A DNA stretch of 64,000 nucleotides, from the NCBI GenBank assembly GCA_009886115.1, contig VFJJ01000018.1, positions 1 through 64,000 on the forward strand. Reading direction: 5' to 3'. Position numbers and translations under genes: made by a program. The notes under the pieces were generated by a model that saw only the letters and a list, made by a program, of their open reading frames with translations, was not told the DNA's origin and made no database searches. The stretch comes from Actinomycetota bacterium. GTDB taxonomy: Bacteria > Actinomycetota > Acidimicrobiia > IMCC26256 > VFJJ01. Positions within the stretch are counted from its first letter, which is position 1. Every line of letters begins with the position of its first letter. Below are positions 51,746 through 58,946 of this stretch, one piece after another.

Positions 51746-52684
51746 GTGCACGCCGACGACGAGTTCCACGATCCGACGAGCGACGATCCCTACTTCACCG
51801 AGACGTGCTGGTTCACGTTCACGGTCCCCGAGCGACGCTTGTCGGGCCAGCTCTACCCGTTCTTCCGCACGAACCAGGGGGTGGCGGCTGGCGGGGCCTA
51901 TTTCTGGGACGACCAGGGTGACCAGCTCTGGAACTGCTTGTACGCCAAGAACTTCTGGCACCTGCCGATTCCCGCACAGCCCTTGAGCGACATCTCGCTT
52001 CCGAACGGGATCAGCTACCAGTGCCTCGAGCCGCTCTCCCGTTATCGGGTGCGGTACGACGACCCCGACGGGGGCGACGAGATCCACGTCGATCTCACGT
52101 TCACCGGCGTGCTCCCACCCCACTACCTCGGTTCGTCGCACCTCGACCAGCCGGGTCGCTACCAGGGCACGATCGTCCTGCGGGGCGAGGAGATACTGGT
52201 CGACTCCTTCGGCTTTCGTGACCGCTCGTGGGGCGTGCGCACCCAGTTCGGCCAAGGACTCACCGGATCGCCGGCCCCGAACGGCGGCTACAGCTACGCG
52301 ACGGCCTCCGAAGCGGATGCCTTCCACACGATCAGCATGAACTACGCCGGCACGGGCTGCCTCAACATCCACGGATATCTCCTGCGCGACGGCACCTGGG
52401 CGAGGCTGGCCTCGGGCCGACGCGATGTCGTCGAGCGGTCCCCGTCCACGGGTTACCCGACGCGGGTGGCGATCGACGCGACCGACGAGCTGGGCCGGGC
52501 GCTGCACGCCGAGGGCCGTACTCTCAACGGTTTGGGGTTGCACCTCAACCCCAACCTCTTCACGGTGAACTCCCTCACCGAGTGGACGTTCGATGGCGTC
52601 ACGGCGTTCGGCGAAGACCACGACAACTGGAGCGCCCCGGCCATCCGCCGCTTCGCCCGCGATCACCTCGGCTTCGGGTCCTAG
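51746..52684 (+). CDS. AttH/CrtC-like beta-barrel protein of unknown function
   Basis: A 312-aa cytoplasmic protein, rich in Trp, Tyr and Phe. DDPYFTETCWFTFTVPERRLSG opens it and VDSFGFRDRSWGVRTQFGQG in the middle resembles the RDHSWG motif of the AttH/hydroxyneurosporene-synthase-like (double lipocalin) superfamily; many uncharacterised actinobacterial members occur beside Rieske oxygenases and SDRs. GTG start. Next comes a Rieske oxygenase. It may bind or modify a hydrophobic, perhaps steroid-like, substrate. Confidence 0.65.
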   Translation: MHADDEFHDPTSDDPYFTETCWFTFTVPERRLSGQLYPFFRTNQGVAAGGAYFWDDQGDQLWNCLYAKNFWHLPIPAQPLSDISLPNGISYQCLEPLSRYRVRYDDPDGGDEIHVDLTFTGVLPPHYLGSSHLDQPGRYQGTIVLRGEEILVDSFGFRDRSWGVRTQFGQGLTGSPAPNGGYSYATASEADAFHTISMNYAGTGCLNIHGYLLRDGTWARLASGRRDVVERSPSTGYPTRVAIDATDELGRALHAEGRTLNGLGLHLNPNLFTVNSLTEWTFDGVTAFGEDHDNWSAPAIRRFARDHLGFGS

Positions 52685-52695
52685 CCGTGCTCGCC

Positions 52696-53640
52696 ATGGA
52701 GTACCGGTATCCCTTCGCCCCCTATCCCACCGGGTGGTATCTCGTGGCCACCTCGAGCGAGGTGGCCGTCGGATCGGTGACGCCGCTGCGTTTGTTCGGC
52801 CGCGATCTCGTGGTGTTCCGCACGGCGTCGGGCCAAGCGGTGGTGACCGATGCCCACTGCCCGCACATGGGTGCGCATCTGGGCTACGGCGGGCAGGTGC
52901 ACGGCGAGACGATCCGTTGTCCCTTCCACCACTGGAGCTTCGGCGTCGACGGAGCCTGCGTCGAGGTCCCGTACGCGCCGGTCGGTGCTGCGCCGCCGAC
53001 GGTGGGTCTGTCGTGCTGGCCCGTGCACGAGACGAGCGGGCTCGTGCTCGTGCACCACAGCGAGCACGGTCGGGCGCCGTCGTGGACCATGCCCGCTCGT
53101 CCCGAGTGGGGCGCTCCGGGCTGGGTCGGATACGAGTCTGTTTCGTGGCGCATCCGGATGCACGTGCAGGAAGTGGCCGAGAACGTGCCCGACACGTCGC
53201 ACTTCCTCGCAGTGCACGGGGTCGACCCGATGCCCACGTCCGAGGTCGAGACCGACGGTCCGGTGTTCCGTCAACAGATGCGTTTTCCCGATGGCACGCC
53301 TGTCGTCGAGCAAGAGGTGTTCGGCCTGGGGCTGATCTGGCTCAGGAGTGGCGCGCCTGGCGGCCCGCCGGGACTCCGGACGTCGTTCCTCACCGCCACG
53401 ACCCCGATCGATGATCAGCATGTCGATCTCCGGCTCCTGTATCTCGTCTACGAAGGCGAGGGAGCGACGGAGATATCACCCACGGGTCGAGCCATGATCG
53501 CCTCGATCAGTGACAACACGGCGCGCGATGTCCCGATCTGGGAGCACAAGGTGTATCGGGAACGTCCGGCGCTCGTCGCCACCGACGGACCGATCGGGGT
53601 GTTGCGGAAATGGGCCCGCCAGTTCTACGAATCCCCGTGA
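52696..53640 (+). CDS. Rieske-type oxygenase alpha subunit (KshA-like)
   Basis: A 314-aa protein with an N-terminal Rieske [2Fe-2S] domain: CPHMGAHLG and CPFHHWSF near residues 55 and 75. The catalytic domain has the mononuclear-iron motif ENVPDTSHFLAVH near residues 160-175. Size and single-subunit layout match KshA 3-ketosteroid 9-alpha-hydroxylase and related monooxygenases. No ferredoxin reductase is adjacent. ATG 52696 chosen; GTG 52687 is equally close to the preceding stop. Substrate unproven. Confidence 0.84.
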   Translation: MEYRYPFAPYPTGWYLVATSSEVAVGSVTPLRLFGRDLVVFRTASGQAVVTDAHCPHMGAHLGYGGQVHGETIRCPFHHWSFGVDGACVEVPYAPVGAAPPTVGLSCWPVHETSGLVLVHHSEHGRAPSWTMPARPEWGAPGWVGYESVSWRIRMHVQEVAENVPDTSHFLAVHGVDPMPTSEVETDGPVFRQQMRFPDGTPVVEQEVFGLGLIWLRSGAPGGPPGLRTSFLTATTPIDDQHVDLRLLYLVYEGEGATEISPTGRAMIASISDNTARDVPIWEHKVYRERPALVATDGPIGVLRKWARQFYESP

Positions 53641-53691
53641 GCCGAGGCCCTGACAGGATTTCCGGCCGAGCTGATCCCGGTCGCCTGCTTA

Positions 53692-53740
53692 CCGGCTGAT
53701 CCGGCTGATCCGGCTGAGCCGGCTGATCCGGCTCAGCCGG
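53692..53740. terminator. 9-bp tandem repeat forming a 13-bp hairpin between convergent genes
   Basis: Five copies of CCGGCTGAT-like units run from 53692 to 53736. Within them CCGGCTGAGCCGG (53710-53722) pairs perfectly with 53728-53740 across a 5-base loop. It lies between the Rieske gene end and the stop of the leftward membrane-protein gene, which it just overlaps, so it probably ends both transcripts. Confidence 0.65.
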
Positions 53741-54227
53741 CGATGTCGACGATGTCCTGGATGAGCAGGACGGCCAGCAGGCACATGACGGCGACGGCGA
53801 TCGCCGAGAAGCGCCACCGCCATTTGTGGTCGACGGCGAAGAACCGTCTTATCGCGAAGACATCGCAGACCATGGCGATGATGCCGATGACGAGGCCGAT
53901 CACGACGCCCGTCCCGGCGACGAGGCCCAAGGCCGGCAGGACGAACGGGAACACCAAGTACGTCAGGGTGCACCGAATCGTGGAGATGACCATCGATTTC
54001 CGAAATGCTCTGACGGCACCAGCGGGCGCGCCGCCTTGGTGGTGCTCCGGAACCCGCAGGAGTTGACGCACGAGAACGTCGGCCCGCGACCGTTGGGGCC
54101 CTTCGGTTCCGGCGAGGGCAGCGGATCCTGCGTGTGAAACGGCTTCGGTGCCGACGCTGACCTCGGTGCCGTGGCGGAACGGACACCCGGTGACGGTGGC
54201 GGTGGCGGTGGCTTGGAGCTGGGTCAT
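53733..54227 (-). CDS. Small membrane protein, unknown
   Basis: A 164-aa protein I do not recognise. Residues 1-75 are polar with ATATATVTGCPFRHG and Ala/Gly-rich stretches; then three helices, about residues 80-102, 104-124 and 138-158, with a basic loop RRFFAVDHKWRWRF. The start overlaps the stop of the 96-aa gene upstream by 4 bp, so the two are made together. No enzyme motif is visible. Confidence 0.65.
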   Translation of the reverse strand: MTQLQATATATVTGCPFRHGTEVSVGTEAVSHAGSAALAGTEGPQRSRADVLVRQLLRVPEHHQGGAPAGAVRAFRKSMVISTIRCTLTYLVFPFVLPALGLVAGTGVVIGLVIGIIAMVCDVFAIRRFFAVDHKWRWRFSAIAVAVMCLLAVLLIQDIVDIAG

Positions 54228-54514
54228 GACGCCTCCTGCATGGCGATTCGAGCGGGTGCGAGCGGGTCGATCGTCGGCATCGTGACGCCGTAGGAGGCGA
54301 GCACTGACAAGGCCGCCTGCTCGTCTCCGGCGGCGATCAGGCTCTTGATCGTGCGCGTCGGTGCATGGAGGAGCTTGTTGGCGGTGGCGCGCGCAACGGC
54401 AGCCATGGCTTCGGGCGCCACGCCCGACTCGTCCAGCGTCATCGGGGTGCTCGTTGCATCAGCGTTCCTTCTCACATCGCCGCCGGCCCGTCGGATTCGG
54501 CGAGCAGTGGTCAT
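54224..54514 (-). CDS. 96-aa protein resembling the HemA (glutamyl-tRNA reductase) dimerisation tail
   Basis: The C-terminal half (EAMAAVARATANKLLHAPTRTIKSLIAAGDE followed by a short helix ending ASYGV) closely follows the end of glutamyl-tRNA reductase, where (T)RxxxNKLLHxPT and a final L-x-x-x-(F/Y)G motif form the dimer helix. The catalytic and NADPH domains are absent. It starts its own operon with a small membrane protein. It could be a degraded HemA end or a small protein that binds HemA; the first 35 residues show no HemA similarity. Confidence 0.6.
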   Translation of the reverse strand: MTTARRIRRAGGDVRRNADATSTPMTLDESGVAPEAMAAVARATANKLLHAPTRTIKSLIAAGDEQAALSVLASYGVTMPTIDPLAPARIAMQEAS

Positions 54515-54667
54515 CTTGCGCCCCGTGCGGGGTCGCCATCATCCGCAGAGGGAGCGCCCTCCGCAACCGTGACGGCGACCTTGGTGCCCTGTCGTCGCTT
54601 TTGGGAAGAATCACCTCCTCAAGTCACCGAGCAAGACGCTCGAGGCGCGGCACTCGCAGGTTGGGTG

Positions 54668-54696
54668 TTGACTGAGTCAAGAGGTGGGGTTAGGGT
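54668..54696 (+). promoter_or_regulatory. Candidate promoter with a palindromic operator for the SDR-marR operon
   Basis: TTGACTGAGTCAA (54668-54680) is a perfect 13-bp palindrome. Its first half is a good -35 box (TTGACT), with TAGGGT as -10 after a 17-bp spacer (54691-54696), 62 bp before the SDR start. A MarR-family gene is second in the operon, so autoregulation at this palindrome is a natural guess. Confidence 0.5.
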
Positions 54697-54758
54697 CCAC
54701 TTCTGGCCCGACCAACGGCTCGGGCGGGGCCACGGCGACCGCAACAGGAGGCACGGAG

Positions 54759-55514
54759 ATGATCTTCGATCTGGCGGGACGCGTGGCCGTGGTGACCGGG
54801 GCCGGCCAGGGCGTCGGGGCGGGGATCGCCCGGATGCTCGCCGCCCAGGGTGCAGCCGTGGCTGTGAACGACCTCCTGGCCGAGCGGGCGCAGGCGACGG
54901 TCGATGCCATCACGGCCAAGGGCGCCAAGGCGATCGTGTCGGCCTTCGATGTCACCGACTACAACGCGGTGACCGCCGCGATCGCCGACGTCGAGCGCCA
55001 GTTGGGCCCCGTCGACATCCTCGTCAACAACGCTGGCAACGGTGGCGCTGAGCGCATGCGCCCCGCCCAGTTCCGCGACACCGATCCGGCCGAGTGGCGG
55101 GGCGCGATCGACGTGAACCTCTACGGCGTCATGAATTGCTGCCGGGCCGTCATCAACGGCATGTGCGAGCGGCAGCACGGACGGATCGTCACGATCTCGT
55201 CGGGCGCCGGCTCGGTGGGCCTGAACATCGGTGTGTCGGCCTACGGCGGGGGCAAGGGTGGAGGCCAGGGCTTCATGCGCCACCTGGCGGTCGAGAACGC
55301 ACGGCAGGGCGTCACGGCGAACTCGGTGGCGCTCGGGCTCATGCGCTTCGAGGGTGAGCGGACCGTGACCGCAGGGCTCGAGCGCACCATTCCCGTGGGC
55401 CGCTTGGGTGAGCCCGACGACGTGGGCGCGATCTGCGTGTACCTGGCATCAGACGAGGCGGCGTGGGTCACCGGCCAGACCATCCATGTCAACGGCGGGA
55501 ACGTCACCTCCTGA
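54759..55514 (+). CDS. Short-chain dehydrogenase/reductase
   Basis: A 251-aa classical SDR: VVTGAGQGVGAGIARMLAAQGA at residues 9-30, VDILVNNAGNGG, catalytic ISSGAGS and SAYGGGKGGG (Tyr/Lys), and the C-terminal ASDEAAWVTGQTIHVNGGNV. The start has CAGGAGG 10 bases upstream. Gly residues around the catalytic Tyr are unusual. It heads an operon with a MarR regulator and another SDR. Likely a 3-hydroxyacyl-CoA or alcohol dehydrogenase. Confidence 0.86.
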   Translation: MIFDLAGRVAVVTGAGQGVGAGIARMLAAQGAAVAVNDLLAERAQATVDAITAKGAKAIVSAFDVTDYNAVTAAIADVERQLGPVDILVNNAGNGGAERMRPAQFRDTDPAEWRGAIDVNLYGVMNCCRAVINGMCERQHGRIVTISSGAGSVGLNIGVSAYGGGKGGGQGFMRHLAVENARQGVTANSVALGLMRFEGERTVTAGLERTIPVGRLGEPDDVGAICVYLASDEAAWVTGQTIHVNGGNVTS

Positions 55515-55555
55515 GCGCGGCCCGGCCCCCGACGACGCCGAAGCTCAGGTCTCCC

Positions 55556-56173
55556 ATGAACGCCCGCGACGGCGCATTCGTAGACCCTGCGACGGCGCAG
55601 TCGCCTTCGATGCCGTCGCAGGCTCCCGAGCATCAGGCGTCGCTCGACGGTGTGACCGAGATCGCGGCTGCGCTGGCGCGGATCAAGCAACTCCAGAGCA
55701 GCCGCAGGGTCGCGGTCATCATGAACGCCGCGGCGGGGGTCGAGCTTTCCCAGCAGGAGGCCCAGGTCCTGCGGACGCTCGCCGACGGGATCGTGAGGCC
55801 GGTGGCCGAACTGGCCCGTGCCGCGCACATGGACGTCGGCGCTGTGAGCCGCCAGATCCGTGCGCTCGACGAACGCAGCCTCGTGACACGCTCGCCCAGT
55901 CCCGACAACGGCAGCGTCGTCCTGGTCGAGCTCACCTCCGCCGGCCGCGCCGTGGCGACCCGTCTCGTGACCGTGGCGCATCGTCATCTCGTCCAGAGCC
56001 TCGCCGGCTGGACCGAATCCGACCGTCGGCGGATGGGCCACCTGCTGATCCGCCTGGTCGACGACCTCCAACGCACGCCCTATCCCGCAGTCGACGGACG
56101 CGGCGACGACCGTGACCGTGCCCCCGGCGGCGTCCCCGACCCGTGCCCCTCCGAGCGAATGAGCAGATCATGA
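55556..56173 (+). CDS. MarR-family transcriptional regulator
   Basis: A 205-aa winged-helix regulator. ELSQQEAQVLRTLADGIVRPVAELARAAHMDVGAVSRQIRALDERSLVTRSP is the DNA-binding core (about residues 60-115), followed by the wing DNGSVVLVELTSAGRAVA and a dimer helix. MarR proteins usually respond to aromatic or CoA ligands and repress neighbouring catabolic genes. It overlaps the next SDR gene by 4 bp and lies downstream of a palindromic promoter. Confidence 0.85.
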   Translation: MNARDGAFVDPATAQSPSMPSQAPEHQASLDGVTEIAAALARIKQLQSSRRVAVIMNAAAGVELSQQEAQVLRTLADGIVRPVAELARAAHMDVGAVSRQIRALDERSLVTRSPSPDNGSVVLVELTSAGRAVATRLVTVAHRHLVQSLAGWTESDRRRMGHLLIRLVDDLQRTPYPAVDGRGDDRDRAPGGVPDPCPSERMSRS

Positions 56174-57018
56174 ATCGATTCCAGGGCCGCAAGGTCGTCG
56201 TCACCGGATCGAGCCGAGGGATCGGCGCCGCGCTGGCCGAGCGCTTCGCGGCCGAGGGCGCCGACGTGGTCGTGACCGCCCGCACCGTCGACAAGCACGA
56301 CCACCTCGCCGGCTCGCTCAGCGAGACGCTCGAACGCTGCCGGCGCTACGGGACCGTCGTCGAGGCGGTGGCCGCCGATCTGGGCGACGGCGACTCGAGG
56401 GCCACGATCATCCCGCAGGCGCTGGCGATCCTGGACGGGCGCATCGACATCCTGGTGAACAACGCCGCTGCGGCCATCTACGCCTCGTCGTTGACCTATC
56501 CCCTCAAGCGTCGCCGGATCAGCTTCGAGGTCAACGTCCATGCACCCGTCGATCTGGCCCAGGCGGTCATCCCGGGCATGGTCGAACGGGGAGAGGGCTG
56601 GATCGTCAATGTTTCCAGCGCCTCCTCGAAGCTCGTCGCCGGACCGGCTCCGTTCAAGATCTCCGAGACGGCCTCGACCATCGCCGTCTACGGCTCGAGC
56701 AAGGCCGCGCTCAACCGCATCAGCAATGCTCTCGGCGTTGAGCTCTACGGGACGGGCGTTCGGGTGAACACCGTCGAGCCGCGTGCCGCCGTGATGAGCG
56801 AGGGCGCCGAGGCCCTCGTCGGCGGGCGCATCGCCGACGACCTGATCGAGTCGATGGAAGCCATGGTCGAAGGCACGCTGGTGCTGTGCGACTGCCCGCC
56901 GGAACGGACGGGTGGCATCCACGTGAGCCTCGATCTCCTCGACGAGCTCGGGGTCACGGTCATGGAGCTCGACGGGTCGGCCCCCTATCCCGGTGGTCAA
57001 CGGGTGCACCGTGGCTGA
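56170..57018 (+). CDS. Short-chain dehydrogenase/reductase
   Basis: A 282-aa SDR with VVVTGSSRGIGAALAERFAAEGA at residues 10-32, IDILVNNAAAAIYASSL, IVNVSSASSKL and VYGSSKAALNRISNAL (catalytic Tyr/Lys), and VRVNTVEPRAAVMSEG in the substrate loop. It lacks the usual VDGG ending and has an extra C-terminal stretch. Coupled to marR by ATGA overlap, so probably under its control. Confidence 0.85.
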   Translation: MNRFQGRKVVVTGSSRGIGAALAERFAAEGADVVVTARTVDKHDHLAGSLSETLERCRRYGTVVEAVAADLGDGDSRATIIPQALAILDGRIDILVNNAAAAIYASSLTYPLKRRRISFEVNVHAPVDLAQAVIPGMVERGEGWIVNVSSASSKLVAGPAPFKISETASTIAVYGSSKAALNRISNALGVELYGTGVRVNTVEPRAAVMSEGAEALVGGRIADDLIESMEAMVEGTLVLCDCPPERTGGIHVSLDLLDELGVTVMELDGSAPYPGGQRVHRG

Positions 57019-57102
57019 CCCGTCGACTCCCGTCGTCGAGGTGGGTCACGATCACGCGCCTTCCATCGAGCAGCTCCAGCCGGGGTGGAAGGGACGGTAA
57101 CT

Positions 57103-57942
57103 GTGGTGAATGTCGGTTTCGTCGGGATCGGCCAGCAGGGTGGGGGAATGGTGCGGCGCATGATCGCCGAAGGCCTTCCCACGACGTTGTGGGCCCGTCG
57201 GCCCGAGGTGCTCGACGAGTTCCCTGGCGCGGCTCGGGCTGCGAGCCTGCGCGAGCTCGGTGCTCGGAGCGAGATCGTCGGCGTCTGCGTCGTCGACGAC
57301 GCCGGGGTCGAGGCCGTGGTGCTGGGGACTCCCGACGGTGGCGCCGCGGGCGACGGGCTCCTGGCTGGCATGGCGCCGGGCGGCGTGATCGCCATCCACT
57401 CCACCGTGCACCCGGCAACCTGCGTTCGCCTCGGAGAGACGGCCGCGGCACGCGGGGTGACGGTCATCGACGCTCCGGTGAGCGGGGGCGCCGACGCGGC
57501 CGAGCAGGGTCGTCTGGTGGTGATGGTGGGCGGCGATCGTGACGTGTTCGAGCGGGCGCTCCCGGTGTTGTCGACCTACGGCGATCCCGTGGTGCACATG
57601 GGCCCGCTTGGGAGCGGTCAGCTGGCCAAGCTCGTCAACAACGTGATGTTCACCGCCCACCTGGCGCTCGCCCAAGACGCCATGGAGCTCGCCCAGGGAC
57701 TGGGGATCGACCCGGCCCGCCTGGTCGAGGTGCTCCAGCGCGGATCGGCCGGCAGCTTCGCGCTCGGGATCGTCGCGCAGGTGGGCTCACTGCCGGCGTT
57801 CCCCACATCGGGGAGCGTGCTGCTGAAGAAGGATGTCGGGATCGTGGACGGCGTCGCGGCGGCGCACGGTGCACCTGCAGGTCTGCTCATCGACGTGGCC
57901 GATCGTGCCCTGCGCACCATGGGCCAGCCCCGCTGGCAATAG
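57103..57942 (+). CDS. 3-hydroxyisobutyrate dehydrogenase-like beta-hydroxyacid dehydrogenase
   Basis: A 279-aa NAD(P)-dependent dehydrogenase. VGFVGIGQQGGGMVRRMIAEG is the Rossmann motif, IDAPVSGGADAAEQG the substrate motif, and GQLAKLVNNVMFTAHLALAQDAM holds the catalytic Lys; LLKKDVGIVDGVA follows. I chose GTG 57103 because GGAAGGGA lies about 8 bases before it, rather than 57085. Co-directional with the SDR operon but 84 bp away. It ends convergent with the next SDR. Confidence 0.85.
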   Translation: MVNVGFVGIGQQGGGMVRRMIAEGLPTTLWARRPEVLDEFPGAARAASLRELGARSEIVGVCVVDDAGVEAVVLGTPDGGAAGDGLLAGMAPGGVIAIHSTVHPATCVRLGETAAARGVTVIDAPVSGGADAAEQGRLVVMVGGDRDVFERALPVLSTYGDPVVHMGPLGSGQLAKLVNNVMFTAHLALAQDAMELAQGLGIDPARLVEVLQRGSAGSFALGIVAQVGSLPAFPTSGSVLLKKDVGIVDGVAAAHGAPAGLLIDVADRALRTMGQPRWQ

Positions 57943-57981
57943 CGAGGCCGCTCGCGGAGCCGAGCTCGTCCCAACCGACGC

Positions 57982-58764
57982 TCAGCCGAACAGCGCCGGG
58001 GTGGGGAGGCGGGCCGCGAGGCTGCCGTCGATGGCGATGACCGCGCCGCTCAGGTACGACGCGTCATCGGACGCGAGGAACACGGCCAGCGACGCCACCT
58101 CGGCCGGGGTGCCTATGCGCCCCAAGGGGAGCTTGGCGCCGTAGCCCGCAACACCGCCGGGGATCTGGTCGTCGATGGAGTCGAAGGCCGGCGTGTGGAT
58201 CGGTCCCGGGCACATGGCGTTGCTGCGGATCCCGTGCTCGGCGTACTCCACCGCAGTGGCCTTGGTGAGCCCGATGAGCGCGTGCTTGGCCGAGGTGTAC
58301 GCCGCCATGTTGTGCTCGGCGAGCAGACCAGCTCCCGAGACGGTGGTCACGATGGCCCCGCTCCTCTGGGGCACCATGACCCCGAGGGCGGCCCGGATGC
58401 AGTAGAACGCGCCGTCGACGACCACTGCGAACTGCCGACGCCAGTCGTCGTCGCTCAGGTCGCCCACCTTGCCGAACACGCCGATGCCAGCGTTGCAGTG
58501 CAGCACGTCGAGACGGCCGAAGTGTTCGACGGCCGTGGCCACCAACCGCACCGCCGTTGCGGGGTCTGACACGTCGCCGGCACAGGCCACGACCGAAGCG
58601 CCGGTCGCAGCCAGCGCCGCCACCGCGGCATCGGCTCCCACGGGGTCGACATCGTTGAGCACGAGGCGAGCTCCCTCGGCGCAGAACCGTTCCGCGCACG
58701 CCCGTCCGATCCCCTGTGCCGCCCCGGTGACGATCGCCACCCGGCCCTCGAGCCGTCCGTTCAT
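57982..58764 (-). CDS. Short-chain dehydrogenase/reductase
   Basis: A 260-aa SDR: AIVTGAAQGIGRACAERFCAEGA at residues 10-32, LDVLHCNAGIGVFG (an unusual HCNAG for NNAG), VTTVSGAGLLAEHNMAAYTSAKHAL with catalytic Tyr/Lys, and FLASDDASYLSGAVIAIDG at the end. GGAGA lies 7 bases before the ATG. Transcribed leftward, divergent from the second kinase. Substrate unknown. Confidence 0.86.
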   Translation of the reverse strand: MNGRLEGRVAIVTGAAQGIGRACAERFCAEGARLVLNDVDPVGADAAVAALAATGASVVACAGDVSDPATAVRLVATAVEHFGRLDVLHCNAGIGVFGKVGDLSDDDWRRQFAVVVDGAFYCIRAALGVMVPQRSGAIVTTVSGAGLLAEHNMAAYTSAKHALIGLTKATAVEYAEHGIRSNAMCPGPIHTPAFDSIDDQIPGGVAGYGAKLPLGRIGTPAEVASLAVFLASDDASYLSGAVIAIDGSLAARLPTPALFG

Positions 58765-58946
58765 CGTTGTCTCCTCGATGTCGTGGCTCGATGGCCCGAC
58801 TGCGGGCTCGACCCGTCGAGGCCTCGAACTGCCCGGACGGGGAGGTTCCTGACCGCGAGCTCGGAGCTTTCGCACCGATGCTCGCCGCGAGCATCGAGCG
58901 CCCGCAAGGCGTGGGTCTACGGTGGGGTGCGAGTCGAGGAGGCGCT

